Below, piece by piece: positions 10,975 through 23,340 of a stretch of DNA of 64,000 bases (its first letter is position 1; the number at the start of each line of letters is the position of its first letter). The position numbers and the translations under genes are program-made. The notes beneath the pieces are model-generated. The model ran no database searches and was not told where the DNA came from. It worked only from the letters and a program-made list of their open reading frames with translations. This stretch comes from Symsagittifera roscoffensis. Lineage: Eukaryota; Xenacoelomorpha; Acoela; Convolutidae. Location of the stretch: NCBI RefSeq assembly GCF_963678635.1, contig NC_087068.1:44087759-44151758 (forward strand), read 5' to 3'.

Positions 10975-11502
10975 TATTTTCCGTCTTTCCTAACGAAAGT
11001 AACAGAATATTTTTGCTCGGGTGGTTTTTTTCGTCAGACAAAGTTCGACTTTTTAACTAGCCATTTTTGACGGAATTTTTTTTTAATGTCCTTCAAAATG
11101 TATTGTTGTCCTGAGTCTAAATTTGAAAACATATTTACCTGGGATTGTTTTTTGTTAAGTTATGGGGCTTTAAATATTGTCATTTTGGCCATTTTGGGAC
11201 AATTAACGGGCGACATATTGCGCGCTATTAACGCTTAAGCAGAGGTTTAATCCGTCTGAGAAATCGTTCCAAATTAATTGAAAGGAGCTTATTTGCCATA
11301 ATTTATTTAGTACTCGGAGCGAAATCTATCACTTTTTATGGCGTGTGGGGGAAGGGGGATGATTTTCACAAAAAACCTCAATTTTTTTAAATATTTGTTT
11401 TATTTTATTATATTTAATTCTTTCATGTTTTTATTGCTCCATAGACCTGAAAAGACAGTCGGAAATTTCAGGGCTTCGCCTTGATACGAGCAGTCTTGTT
11501 TA
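10975..11502. mobile_element. Single arm of a fold-back element
   Basis: This copy runs in the same direction as the left arm of 3414-4690: GTCTTTCCTAACGAAAGTAACAGAATAT, CTTTTTAACTAGCCATTTTTGACGG, the CGCG/TTAACG segment, GGCGTGTGGGGG, ending in CAGGGCTTCGCCTTGATACGAGCAGTCTTG. The opposite arm is missing, so it is half an element or the product of a deletion. Confidence 0.8.
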
Positions 11503-11599
11503 GGCCTCGTATCAAAAGTTTTGACCAAAAATACTTTCAAAACGTGAATTATCAGTCGGAACGTTTGCGATGCACATTGATACAAACAATTTTGCTGCA

Positions 11600-11860
11600 A
11601 TTGATTATGAGTAAGCTCATCATAAATTTTATAAAAACATTCAGGAAATCTGACGTTCCTTCAGTTTTTCGAAAGTATCGGGATCTGATTAACTTGCTAA
11701 TGTCTTTTTCAATAAACTTTGCTGTTCTACTTGCTAACCACTACGAAAGTTTAGCTCCAGGTTGTTTATCGTTTGAATGAGGTGGAAAGTATTTCTTTTG
11801 CCAATTGAGCAGCAAACTAGCAGATAAATGGTATTGCACTTCAAACATGAAGTTCAATTA
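11600..11860. repeat. Diverged copy of a dispersed repeat also at ~14.6 kb and ~25.2 kb
   Basis: The segment TTGATTATGAGTAAGCTCATCATAAATTTT ... GACGTTCCTTCAGTTTTTCGAAAGTATCGGGATCTGAT ... GTTTATCG ... CAGCAAACTAGCAGATAAATG ... AACATGAAGTTC aligns over ~250 bp with 14,630-14,870 and its duplicate 25,200-25,450. It is clearly more diverged than those two are from each other. No coding evidence. It ends where the 9.6-kb duplicated unit begins. Confidence 0.65.
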
Positions 11861-13022
11861 AATTTTTTTTTGGAATAATTTTTTGACTACAGGAAACCTA
11901 CCTTAGAACTTTCTATTCGACTGAAGTATCCTTAGAAAAATAAAATTTTCTGTCAAAAGTTTTTTTGTTTTTTTTCTGATATTTTAGTAAACGGGGGAGA
12001 AGAATAACGAATTGGAAGTTTTTTGTCCCTCGGCATACCCGAGTTACACCCATTCAACTTCAAATAGAGTCTCATTGTGACTTAACATTATCGATAGCCT
12101 AAGTTGCCATTTTCTTCCATGTTCCAAATTCCTTTTTATTAAGTCAGCACAAGACTTGCCTGAGAGAGTATATGGAAAATTTTTTCAGTCTTTTTTCTCC
12201 AAAATTTGAGAGAGAAGTCACAAGATGTAGTGCATTAGTTTTTCGCAATTAAAAAAAAACATTCGTCTTCAAAAAAAATAGTACGCTAAATTTCAACTAG
12301 CTGCTAAGGTGGCAAAAACTTACCCGATCTATAACTCGATAACGATGTTTTATCAAAGTTTCGACTCATCGTTTCTCGAACAGCATTTTGTTGAGCGGAG
12401 TACAGTTCGCACTAAACAATATTTTTACTTGGGAAACGATTATTGAATTAAGGAAACATTTTCCCTTAAAATTCTATAATTTAATTAAAATGATGCCACG
12501 ATTTTGTAAATATACTGTTTCTTACAATATTAATAACTAGTATCAGCAAAGCGTAATCGAAGCATACAAGAAAGTTTGGTCCGATTACCAGGTGAAATTG
12601 AATACCATAATTGTGTTAGAACTCTAAACATCCATAAAATTTTTCTTAACGTCCCGAGTTGAACTGCTCGTTCCAAAAATGCTTGTAGTACATTTCAATA
12701 CCATGCGTGTTGAAGGGCTTTCATGTTGCGTTTTTTGCGTCAATTTGAGCCTAAAAAACTGTCTGCCGATGAAAAATTCGACTTTTTTAATGAAGAAAAC
12801 TAGAATATCTTGTGACTATGATCAAGCAACATTGACAAAACACAAAGTTCAAAATTAAAGTCTGTGATTAGAACTCTGGAAAAAAGCGAAGCATGCCTTT
12901 TCATACATGATATAAAAAAAATGTCCAATTTCAATTTGCCTTTTCGGATGCAAAATCAGTTCTATGAGAAACAAAAAATTAAATATGCACACCAAATTTG
13001 CACTTTTTGCCAATAAGGTAGT

Positions 13023-13316
13023 CAGGGGCGGATCTAGGATTTTCTCGAGGAGCGGGCGGATTTTGTGAAAATTTTGTCTACCTTTTTTTAGTAGGCCGAC
13101 CAAATTGTTTTTCCGAGCTCCAAAGTATACTAAAAAGACCCTGGTTTGGCCAAACTTACTGCGCCGCACGCAAAATTTTGAAAAAAAAAAACAGATAAAA
13201 ATGGATATCTCAAAATAGTTCGAAGGGGACCCTATGGATTGGCAGGGAGTCGAATCCCTGAAAAAAAGGCGTCTGCAACTCGCCCCTCCCCCCCCCCCCC
13301 CCCAAATCCGCCCCTG
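13023..13316. mobile_element. hAT-like MITE, CAGGGGCGGATC family, with 8-bp TSD
   Basis: It starts CAGGGGCGGATCTAGG and ends AAATCCGCCCCTG, forming inverted termini. Flanks are AAGGTAGT (13,015-13,022) and AAGGTAGC (13,317-13,324). A long C run precedes the 3' terminus. The same insertion with the same flanks is in copy 2 of the duplication, so it predates that duplication. Confidence 0.92.
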
Positions 13317-13855
13317 AAGGTAGCCCAGCGACGGCAATATATTAGAAACAAGACTACTTCCTGATTGATCCGACTAAACATTAACTGGTTTCGAATTGTT
13401 TTTGGCAAAAGAATCTTTGGGTGATAATATCAAACATTAGATTTAAAATTCAGTGGTATGTGGAAATATTACAATCAATTAGCTTGGCTCAATTCAACTC
13501 AGAGCAACGCGTTAATCTTTTACCATCAAAGTATCAACCAGGCTGTTTAAATAGATTGTCACAGAGCTGTTTACTGGCTTTACTCAGAGAGAGCATTTTA
13601 ACCAAAGCTAATACCATTGCGTGCGCCTCCTTGCCTCCACGAAGACCAGAGATTGGTCACCCTACTCAGCAAATAGTTCTTTTTGAAATATGTCTGAATA
13701 AAAAAACCATCTCAAGCATATATATTCCTCACTTTTTTCGAAAGTCAGAAAAAAAGGAAAACATTATGTTAGTGTTTTATATCAAAAATTGGATTTTCTT
13801 GGTTTTTCGGGTTATAGAAATAGAAGATTATAGAAAGCCATATTAGAATGTCATA

Positions 13856-14222
13856 CTGCAGCGGATCTAGGATTTTCTCGAGGGGGGGAAGGGGGGCGGA
13901 TTTTCAAAAAATTTTCAAAATTTAGTTGACCTTTTTTTTAGGTCGACCAAATTGATTTTCGGAGCTCTCCTAAAGCAGTAAAAAGACGCTGTTTTGGCCA
14001 AATTCTCTGCGCTGTAGGCAAATTTTTGAAAAAAAAAACATATCAAAAAAGCCGTTTTTGGGCACTTTTTGCAATAATTTTACCAAAAAATCGCGTTTTT
14101 TTGGGCACGCGCTCCCCCCTTAAAATAAGTATATATTGGCGCCCAAGGCACCTTTAGAAAAATTTTAGGGTCCGTCAGTCAAAATTGGATATCTGAAAAT
14201 AGTTCAAAGGGGTCCGCCCCTG
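13856..14222. mobile_element. hAT-like MITE, CAGGGGCGGATC family, altered 5' end
   Basis: The 5' terminus is changed to CTGCAGCGGATCTAGG, while the 3' end GTCCGCCCCTG is intact. ATGTCATA (13,848-13,855) and AGGTCATA (14,223-14,230) form an 8-bp duplication with one mismatch. The body has the GTCGACCAAATTGATTTT, GAGCTC and TTGGCGCCCAAGGCACC family phrases. It lies ~540 bp from another family member in the same orientation. Confidence 0.88.
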
Positions 14223-15100
14223 AGGTCATATATAAAAAATACTTTATTATTTTTTGGGCTTCTATGTCAGACAATTGTAGTTAGTATTTATGGCAAATCG
14301 CCAAATAGGTTTGTCTATGATATCCTTGTTGCGTGATTTACAATTTTTCCGTTTGAACCATGTGTGCTGTTGTGGATACAAAAAATCCAAATCGGTTATC
14401 TAAAAATTCTAGTGCTATTTCATCAAGAAAAGCAGAAACAAAACTGTTTTAAGGAAAAATTGAAAAAACATGATACTTTTATACAATTATTTTAATATCT
14501 GTCGTTTTTCTTTTTCCTCAGTTCAAAGTTTTTTGTGCCAAAGTTTTCTTATGCCAAATTTTATGCTAAAAATTATTATATAAAACATAAAGTCGGTTAT
14601 GCGTTGATAAGAGCAGTTATGTGGCAATTGATAGCGAGTTATGCTCGTCATGCATTTTCTAAAGATCTTCAGCAAGTTTGACGTCACTTCAGTTTTGAGA
14701 AACTATCAGCATCTGATAAAATTGCCAGAGCCCTTTTCACCCATTTTTGATCGATAAGTTGTACTTGCTGGCCTCTATCATGTCTTATCTCCACGATGTT
14801 TATCGTATAAAAATTTTAAACAGCAAAGCAGCAGATATCTGTTAGTGCAGTCCGAACATGAAGTTCTACGAAATTCTTGATGGATCAGACTAAGAAGATA
14901 AAATTGAGCGAAATTTGAACTTTTTCTGTAAAAATTAAGTTGATAAACTTGCTCATCAAAAATTACGGAAACGAATTGTTACCTGGGCAATTATTCGTTT
15001 CAATTTGATGAAAAGTACTTTTTACTAAGTCTTAGTTTTTATGATTTTTATACTGTTTGACAAAGCAAAATTAGCAAGTAAATACAAAACTTTTAATTAA

Positions 15101-15521
15101 TATGGTTACATGGTGCATACAAAACAGTTCCATACAAAACAATCCAATACAAAATAGTCGCAAAAATCATGTAGTGGAGGAAAAAACAGTCCAATACAAA
15201 ACAGTCTGATTTAAGGTCGGCGATGGGCGCGCGCGCTTCTCGGCGATAACCGGCTGTAAACTTCGTATTAAGTCCTACCCTCTGTTGGCAAGCTCGCAAC
15301 ACGTTGGCGCGACTGCGGTGGTCTTTATTTTGTTTATTATGCTTGTCGAACAAAGGACAATTATCGGCCTGCCGGCTTGTTAAAACAATTATTAATTGGG
15401 ACTGTTTTTCGGACTGTTTTGTATTGGACTGTTTTTTCGTTCATTTTCATACTTTTCCGGACTGTTTTGTATTGGACTGTTTTGTATGGGACTGTTTTGT
15501 ACAGACACGGGTTACTTGATA
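15101..15521. mobile_element. Inverted-repeat element built from ACAAAACAGTCC units
   Basis: The left end contains TACAAAACAGTTCC and further CAATACAAAACAGTC repeats; the right end carries the reverse complement (GGACTGTTTTGTATTGGACTGTTTT several times). Between the arms is a 150-bp core that is clearly GC-richer than the surroundings (CGATGGGCGCGCGCGCTTCTCGGCG). Outside the arms, GGTTACATGGTGCATA and GGTTACTTGATACATA form a direct repeat of ~16 bp. Short open frames on both strands cross the element, but they are dictated by the repeats. The same element is at 25,691-26,110. Confidence 0.75.
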
Positions 15522-17396
15522 CATAAGTTTTCTAATTTTGCTGCTAATTACAAAAATGAAATAAAGAACTGAACCAAAATGTTCATTTTGTGTGGTAATT
15601 CAGATTTAAATTACAAAAAAGTAAGAAAAATTATTGTGTGTTCACGCGACATAATAACTTATTGATTTTACGCCTCTAGTTTTTTTGTGTCAAAAATTTA
15701 AGACCGCAAAAAGCTTACAAAATTAAAATTTTTGTCTAAAACTACGCAGAATAAAACTATTTTACAATGTTTTACGACATCTCTCAATTGTTGTGGTGAC
15801 TTTTAAAAATCACTAAATTTTCGAAACAGTTTTTCACAATCGTATTTTGACAACAATTTTTCACAAAAGTTTTCCTCGACAACTGACGTAAAATCGCTCA
15901 ACCTCAAATCACATTAAAAATAAAAAAGGATTCTGTGTTCGCTCTGATGTAAAAGAATAAGTTCATTCTTATTTATATTGCTTTGTTTTATCTGCATCAA
16001 AAATTGCGTGCGAGAAAAACAATCAAAGCTGGAATCAGAAACTAGAAAAAGATTTTTTAAAACTTGCTCAATATTTTTATTGTTTGCGAGCTGTTTTTTT
16101 TAAATAAAATTAATCCACCAATACCACAAAATTGGTATAATAATTTGAACTTGAAGATCTGCGACAAATGTTTTTGAACGTGTTAAAAGAATACAAAAAG
16201 ATTTTACGAGATCTCCAAAAACTTATGACTATTTGTGCTACAATTTTTTGAGTATAATCAAAACAATACTTCTTTAAGTGCTTACCAAGGTAAGGTTCAT
16301 TCTCAAATAAGTTATTTTAAGATAAATTAATGTTAAAGTTTTGTATGCTATATAGAACATATAAATTTCTATTTCTAGTTCGAAGAAAAGTTTTCATAAT
16401 ACGACTTTTAAATTTGATATATGGGGGCTTGGTCTCCATACAAAAAGAATTAGATAGCCAACCTTTTAACCGAAATTACAAAACAGTTGGATTTTCTGAT
16501 TACATATAATTGAATTTAACTTTTTGATTTTCTACAATTTCTATCAAAATTTTTCCTATTGGAGAATAAAAAAAAACGTTTATGATTTTAGCCGAAATAT
16601 TTCGATTAGTATTATATTGAATAAATTCTGGCAGCTATGTTGAAAAAGGAACAACTATTACGCACAAGACATCCTTTCTTCAATTGGTAGAAGCCTATTG
16701 TGTGTTCAAAAACGTTTTGCATTGACGTTTTGCATTTGGATGGCTCAAAAACGTTTTGAATTGAAAATTTCAGATTGTAATTTTAAACATGAACAAAAAA
16801 ACTTTGTTCTATATATTTTTTATAGTTTTTATGACTTGAATAAGTGAAGAAACAAAAAAATTGACACAATTAATTTCGACGTGTTGAATATTTGTCGCAA
16901 AAAAAACCGTCGAGTTCAAAAGTCTTTTTAAAAATTGCGTTTGAAGCTAAACGCTAGTGAACGTGAGCGAATCTTTTTTAGTTAAAAATTAATACAACGG
17001 CTTCGTTTTTAAACTTAAAGATATAGCAAGTCTAAAATTTCTTGCAGATTACAAAAAAGTCATTTACCAGAGAATCGCCTGTGAGAAGACGCAAAGAACT
17101 TACCGATAACCCTTTTTTTAAAATTTATCACTCATTTAATCCAATATATTTTTTTGCTTGATAATATCCATATGGAATCAAATTCAGCGAGAAAATATGA
17201 ACCTAACTAGCAGCAGTTTCACCTATGAAGCAGAAATTAATAAATTCAAATTATGCGTATTGTTTATTTTTAATGAACATTGATTTGTGATAATCTATTA
17301 AAAAGTGACATAGAAACTATTTGAAATTATTTGAAGGTCGATTTAGTCAATTTTTGTCTTTTATCTTTACATTTGGAGTTTGATTCAATACAATTT
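15522..17396. other. AT-rich DNA in duplication copy 1, no gene seen
   Basis: No domain or RNA gene was recognised in this 1.9-kb stretch. It aligns with 26,111-28,018 in copy 2, with scattered substitutions and one ~27-bp indel. Frames present in one copy are broken in the other, which argues against coding function. Confidence 0.55.
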
Positions 17397-17398
17397 AA

Positions 17399-18323
17399 CC
17401 CGGGTTGAACAAAACTTCTTATCATATAATTTCCATATATGAGAAACTTCTTGTCATACAATTTCATACAATTCCATACGTACAGAAAATTGTATGAAAA
17501 CTCTATGATAAACATTTTTCCATATATGAAAATTGTATGATAGTGTGTTTTTCCATAAACCAAAAATTTTGATTTTTTCTTTCTAAATTTAGTTTCTGAA
17601 AAATTTTCGGTTGTAGTTGCAACCGAACATAAGTGACAAAGACCTTGGTTACTCAAAACACCAAAGGTTGGCCGGTCTTGCATTGACAATGCATAGAAAA
17701 CGACCTGAATGTGGCTGTCTTTTATAATTGATATAACAAAAGTAACAAACATTTATTTTTTGGAGGAATTTTTAATGATGATTATTTTAAATTTTTGAAT
17801 TTTCAAATTATCAGACATTCGAAGGCATACATTAACACCCCATACAGAAGAAATAGGAATTTTCCGCGTTTTTGAAAAAAATATATAAGTGAAAAGAAAA
17901 TAAAAGCCAATTTTATCGTATCCTGGACTACGTTATGCACAGAAAATATTCAATTTTGCATGCAAAAATTTTTTTCGAAAAATGTTGGTTTGCGTACGAA
18001 ATTCGATTTGCGGTTGAAAAAAAAACAATAAAATTTTTGGGCCAAATTTTCAAAATTACTTGGTGTCGCCATCAAAAAAAATGCCAGTCATACACTTTCC
18101 ATATATGGGAATTGTATAATAAGCATTTTTTTCAAAAAAACGAAAACCTCAGTTTTTATCACCAGACTGTTTTATTAGAATCAAACAGCCACAGAAACGA
18201 GTTTATACCAGTTTTCAACCATTTTTAGAAATTGTATGAAAATTGTATGACAAGCATTTTCCCACACACTTGATGTATGGAATTGTATGATAAGCATTTT
18301 CGGTGTATGGAGGTCAACCCGGG
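17399..18323. mobile_element. 925-bp CCCGGG-terminated inverted-repeat element
   Basis: It begins CCCGGGTTGAAC and ends GGTCAACCCGGG. The homologous position in the second duplication copy (about 28,018) is empty: ATTTAAACTTG there versus ATTTAA-element-AAACTTG here, consistent with a 2-bp AA duplication. The arms contain many short CATACAATT and CCATATATG phrases in both orientations. The open frames inside (17,327-17,752 minus; 17,935-18,228 plus) have no transposase motif. It is a non-autonomous insertion that occurred after the duplication, or was precisely lost from copy 2. Confidence 0.9.
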
Positions 18324-18609
18324 AAACTTGCAAAACGTTCAATAATAGCATTGTCTTTTCCTATTTTTTGGTACAAAACATCGGTTGAAGGAAACAATAA
18401 AATAGTTTCTCCCTATTCAAGTTTCTTTTTGAGACACCAGAACGCATATGCGAGGTTATCTGCAAATTAATATCAAGAATCGCGACAATGAAAGTACAAT
18501 GGTTGCCACATTACCTGACGTCAATTTAAAGCAAAAAGCATCTAGAGTTGTTTGTGATAGAAATAAATACTACGACCTTGACAAAATATCAACCCTGACA
18601 AAATGCAGT

Positions 18610-19097
18610 TCACTTGAGGTCTGGCTCGAACACAGTAGTAATTTTGTTTACACTATTTATCAAATTTTCATCATCACATGCTGACACATACGCGTCCATC
18701 ATCATTATTCCTCTGTGCTGCTGAAGTAGTTTCGCCTCAATGTTGTTGACCTTCTTTAAGTCTGGCTTTGGAACACGTGACAAAACAAAAGCCATATCGT
18801 CTGCTTTCCCAATTGCTCCTTAGCAAATTTGACATGAATAAACCAAGACAAATTCTTGGTCCACGTGAAGTATGTAAAAGTTCGCTCGCTTTATGGTGTG
18901 AATGGTTTTTTGGTCATGCTGTGAATTGAGATAGCAAAATGGAGGTATGCACCAAAATCGTTCAGTCGTTTGGTAAAATGAGCCCAAATTTGTTCTGTCG
19001 TTTGTCGGTTTGTAGAGTTTGAACATCTCTGATTTGCATTTTGTAGATGTGATGTATGACTTGTGACAGGTAGTCACTGTCATGTTGAAGTGCCAAC
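18610..19097 (-). pseudogene. Lipocalin third exon, nonsense-mutated copy (A')
   Basis: This 488-bp block matches lipocalin exon 3 of copy A (28,304-28,791), including the acceptor TTGACAG at its 5' edge and the stop codon. It encodes the lipocalin second half, with the VLVYSC strand and the AFVLSRVPKPD motif, but codon 18,820-18,822 is TAA where the other copies have AAA (Lys) just after CQIC. No exon 1 or 2 follows upstream: the duplicated unit ends at 21,477 and the next unit begins. It is therefore an orphan terminal exon with an internal stop. Confidence 0.88.
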
Positions 19098-19512
19098 CTG
19101 TCAATTAAAACAGTGATTAAGCTTTGAAAAATCATTTTTTTGAAAAGGTGATTTTATGCAATGTTGAACACCGGTCACAATATTAATTTATAGCTAAATA
19201 CTGTCGGACATCATCAAATATTACAAAAACTAAAAATTCATGAATATAATCATAACAATTTGTTTTTAGACCAATTATACACTAAATTGAGTTCAGTAAC
19301 TTATGATTTATAACTTATTAATCTGAATAAAGAGTTTAAATAAATGTTGCATCATTAGCTGTCATTTTTTCGTGAACACGTACTGTGTTCAGCTCTGGGT
19401 TGAGTCGCATTGCCCAAAGTATTCGATATTTATTCGAGCTTCTTAAGGTTTAATATGTTTGCATTATTCGATATTTTTAGCTTATTCTTTTGACATAGAA
19501 TAGTGATCGTGG

Positions 19513-20101
19513 CCCCGCACCGAGCTCCCATGGATCCTAATTGATCACATTGTCATTATATAGACAGTGTCTATAAAGTTACAATATAATCGATTATAAT
19601 CCGTTAAAAATCGATTATAATGATACTAATTTTCGAAGCAATAAAATCCTTTATAATCAATTATAAGCGATTGTAATTGATTTTTTTTTGAGTTTTCCTC
19701 CACAAAATTTAATTGAGTTATGATCCATTAAAACCAACATTTAACATTTTTTATCTTTTATATATGCTTGTTTTAGGAAAATTTTGTAATTTTACATCTT
19801 TAAACTTGCTTTTTTTCTTCCAGACATAAATAGAACTAAAAATAGAATTGCCAAATTAGCGAACAAAAAGGGATTATAATGGATTTTATTGACAAAATAA
19901 TCGATTTCTGTGACACCAATATTGGATTAAAATCGATTATAATGAATTATAATGGATTTTTTTTTCAAAAATAATCGAATAAAATGGCAATATAATCAAT
20001 TTCGTGGTCTGAATTTTACATCCGTAATGGATTATAATAGATTATTTTTGTCTCGGGGATCCATTATAAACGATGAGAATCCATGGGCGCTCGGTGCGGG
20101 G
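19513..20101. mobile_element. CCCCGCACCGAG-terminated MITE filled with ATCGATTATAATGG motifs
   Basis: Ends are CCCCGCACCGAGCTCCCATG and, reversed, CCCCGCACCGAGCGCCCATG. The interior is an irregular array of ATTATAATCGATTATAATGG-like words in both orientations. The same insertion is in copy 2 (29,207-29,745). Flanks GATCGTGG and GCTCATCC here, and GATCGTGG and GATCATCG in copy 2, suggest a decayed 8-bp duplication. No coding capacity. Confidence 0.82.
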
Positions 20102-20109
20102 GCTCATCC

Positions 20110-21477
20110 TAAGCAGTTTGTTGCAGCAATTTTAATTTATCCAACGAAACTGTAGGCTTCCAGTTTCTGTAAAAAAAATAAACGTCTTCTAGACATAACA
20201 TGATATTTATACCGCAATGTGAGTTTCAATTTTGGTGGATTAGTCAGAAGTTGCTTCAAAGACAGGCACGGCAGTCGAGAAAATGCAAGTCTTTGTACTG
20301 ATACGAGCAATCTTATTGCGTTGAAAATTTTGCTTTTTCTTTCTATATATAATATTTCAGACAATTTTGTTATTGATACATAACCCTTTGGGAGTGTCAC
20401 AAATAACTCTGCTCGTTGAGGTTTAATTTGCTAGGAAAGAGAACGTTTTTTGGTTAAAAGTAATAGTTTTTAGCTAATCAGGCTTAAGCCTAGTACATGC
20501 AGTCCTTATTGCTTGAATTTGCCATTTAAGTTTAGGAAGGAGGTTGTTCACTTGGTATATCCAGGGAGAGATTGTTCACATACGCCGCTCAAATTTTTAC
20601 CATCTTTTTTCTTTTAACGGTAGCTTTTTATCATCTGAAAGTTATCTATGCTCTGAGCAAGCAATTAAAAAAACATTATCCCTGCAATAATTTTAGCAGA
20701 GTTTTGGGCGTTTGGAAATCGCCATTGTTGACAATTTATGATAATTAAACAGCAATACAGCTCGTCCTATTAAAATCAAAGCGTAGATTTAATCTGTTTC
20801 AGACAATGTTCCAAAAAGAATTGAGGCAGTCTGTTTAGTCTTACAATTACGTTATTTTGTACTTTCATTACAAGCGGGGGGAGGGGGTTTCAAAGTGTGG
20901 GGTTGCATGGTAAAAATAAAACAATATCTTATATCTGTTTTTTTTTATTTGCTTTTGAAAATTCATTCAATTTTTGCTTTAGAAAATATTCAAAAACTAG
21001 TCAAAGATTTCATAGTTTTTTCTCAATATGAGTAATATTTTGCCGCTTGGTCGATCAGTCACATTGTTTTACCGTGCATGTTGGTTTTCTACTATTCTCG
21101 CTGCACTCTAAATGATATGAAAATGCCTTTTTTACTTTACTGATATATTTGATGGCTGCTTTCACGCGAACAGTCTTAAGAGTTTTTTGAAAACGCAAAC
21201 AGGTAAAAAAATTGAGGGCGAAAAACAATTTGACGGCGTCGAAAGTGTGTTAAAAAAATCTGCGCTGACTCAATACCGTACATCAAAAGCCCTAAAAACT
21301 AAATTTCGCACACTTGACCAAACAATTTCAGCTCAAAAAATTTTGTCAGGGCAGGTTCTTTTTATTAATTTAGTAGAGCTCGGAAAAAAATTAGAAACAA
21401 TCCTAACAAAGGTGGACATATTTTCGATATTTTTTGGAAAAAAATGGATCCGCTTCTGTCTCTGAATTGTTTGCATT
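20110..21477. other. End of duplication copy 1, no gene seen
   Basis: Collinear with 29,754-30,787 of copy 2, except for ~365 bp here (20,302-20,666) that is absent there between two GAGCAA words. Short frames are not shared between copies. A run of G at about 20,876-20,888 is shared. Confidence 0.5.
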
Positions 21478-22616
21478 TAATTTTTTTTTTGTAATAATTT
21501 TTTGACTACAGGAAACCTACCTTAGAACTTTCTATTCGACTAAAGTATCCTTAGAAAAATAAAATTTTCTGTCAAATGTTTTTTTGTTTTTTTTTCTGAT
21601 ATTTTAGTAAACGGGGGAGAAGAATAACGAATTGGAAGTTTTTTGTCCCTCGGCATACCCGAGTTACACCCATTCAACTTCAAATAGAGTCTCATTGTGA
21701 CTTAACATTATCGATAGCCTAAGTTGCCATTTTCTTCCATGTTCCAAATTCCTTTTTATTAAGTCAGCACAAGCCTTGCCTGAGAGAGTATTTGGAAAGT
21801 TTTTTCAGTCTTGTTTCTCCAAAATTTGAGAGAGAAGTCACAAGATGTAGTGCATTAGATTTTCGCAATTGAAAAAAAACATTCGTCTTCAAAAAAAATA
21901 GAACACTGAATGTCAACTAGCTGCTAAGGTGGCAAAAACTTACCCGATCTATAAATCGATAACGATGTTTTATCAAAGTTTCGACTCATCGTTTCTCGAA
22001 CAGCATTTTGTTGAGCGGAGTACAGTTCGCCCTTAATATTATTTTAACTTGGGAAATGATTAATTAATTAAGGAAACATTTTCCCTTAAAATTCTATAAT
22101 TTAATTAAAATGATGCCACGACTTTGTAAATATCCCGTTTCTTTCTATATTCATAATTAGTATAAGCAAAGCGTAATCGAAGCATGCAAGAAAGTTTGGT
22201 CCGAGTATCCGGTGAAATTGAATACCATAATTGTGTTAGAATTCTAAACATCCATAAAGTTTTTCTTAACTTCCCGAGTTGAACTGCTCGTTCGGCGTAT
22301 TGAAGGGCTTTCATGTTGCGTTTTTGCGTCAATTTGAGCCTAAAAAACTGTCTGCCGATGAAAAGTTTGACTTTTTTAATGAAGAAAACTAGAATATCTT
22401 GTGACTATGATCAAGCAACATTGACAAAACACAAAGTTCAAAATTAAAGTCTGTAATTAGAACTCTGGAAAAAAAGCGAAGCATACCTTTTCATACATGA
22501 TATTAAAAAAAAAGTTGTCCAATTTCAATTTGCCTTTTCGGATGCAACATCATTTCTATGAGAAACAAAAAATTAAATATGCACACCAAACTTGCACTTT
22601 TTGTCAATAAGGTAGT

Positions 22617-22894
22617 CAGGGGCGGATCTAGGATTTTCTCGAAGAGCGGGCGGATTTTGTGAAAATTTTGTCTACCTTTTTTTAGTAGGCCGATCAAATT
22701 GTTTTTTCGAGCTTCAAAGTATACTAAAAAGACCCTGGTTTGGCCAAACTTTCTGCGCCGCACGCAAAATTTTGAAAAAAAAAGCCAAAAATGGATATCT
22801 CAAAATAGTTCGAAGGGGACCCTATCAATTGGCAGGGAGTCGAATCCCTAAAGAAAAGGCGTCCGCACCTCCCCCCCCCCCAAATCCGCCCCTG
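22617..22894. mobile_element. hAT-like MITE, duplicate of the 13,023 insertion
   Basis: Same termini and same AAGGTAGT/AAGGTAGC flanks (22,609-22,616 and 22,895-22,902) as the copy at 13,023-13,316. It differs by a shorter C run and internal small deletions. It moved here by segmental duplication, not by transposition. Confidence 0.92.
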
Positions 22895-23340
22895 AAGGTA
22901 GCCCAGCGACGGCTATATATCAGAAAAAAGACTACTTCCTGATTGATCCGACTAAACATTAACTGGTTTCGAATTGTTTTTGGCAAAAGAAACTTTGGTT
23001 GATAACATCAAACACAAGATTTAAAAATCAGTGGTATTTGGAAATATTACAATCAATTAGCTTGGCTCAATTCAACTCAGAGCAACGTGTTAGTCTTTTA
23101 CCATCAAAATATCAACCAGGCTGTTTAATTAGATTGTCACAGAGCTGTTTACTGGCTTTACTCAGAGAGAGCATTTTAACCAGGCTAATACCATTGCGTG
23201 CGCCCCCTTGCCTCCACGAAGACCAGAGATTGGTCACCCTACTCAGCAAATAGTTCTTTTTGAAACATGTCTGAATAAAAAAAACCATCCTAAGCATATA
23301 TATTCCTCACTTTTTTCGAAAGTCAGAAAAAAAGGAAAAC

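Larger units (their letters stand above)
11860..21477. repeat. Segmental duplication of ~9.5 kb, copy 1
   Basis: From the T-rich start at about 11,860 the sequence is collinear with 21,478-30,787; both ends coincide with the phrase CTCTGAANTGTTTGCATT at the right border (21,463 and 30,772). The two copies lie head-to-tail with no spacer. Copy 1 alone has a 925-bp inverted-repeat element (17,399-18,323) and a 365-bp stretch (about 20,302-20,666); copy 2 alone has a ~1.15-kb stretch. Apart from the elements and lipocalin exon listed separately, the unit is AT-rich with no recognised gene (11,870-13,010; 14,231-15,090; 15,520-17,396; 19,100-19,510; 20,110-21,477). Confidence 0.92.

Noticed and set aside
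13235-13262. tRNA T-arm-like phrase GGCAGGGAGTCGAATCCC in the CAGGGG MITEs
   Set aside because: It resembles a B box, but there is no D arm, anticodon arm or acceptor stem at the right spacing, and the elements end in inverted repeats with 8-bp duplications rather than a SINE-like tail.
13421-13846. 141-aa plus-strand open frame
   Set aside because: The duplicate at about 22,999 has a frameshift after 84 residues and no compensating change; no domain recognised. Substitutions between copies show no sign of constraint.
15093-15353. 86-aa frame with Arg/Ala-rich core inside the ACAAAACAGTCC element
   Set aside because: The same element gives open frames on both strands, driven by GC-rich core and repeat arms; no domain recognised.
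18448-18684. Plus-strand 78-aa frame conserved in both duplicates
   Set aside because: Overlaps the end and 3' flank of lipocalin exon 3 antisense; its openness follows from the duplicated exon sequence.
22105-22332. 75-aa minus-strand frame that looks protein-like (ERAVQLGKLRKTLWMFRILTQ)
   Set aside because: The paralogous stretch at about 12,525-12,735 carries several stops, an extra insertion and mostly amino-acid-changing differences, so it does not behave like a conserved gene.
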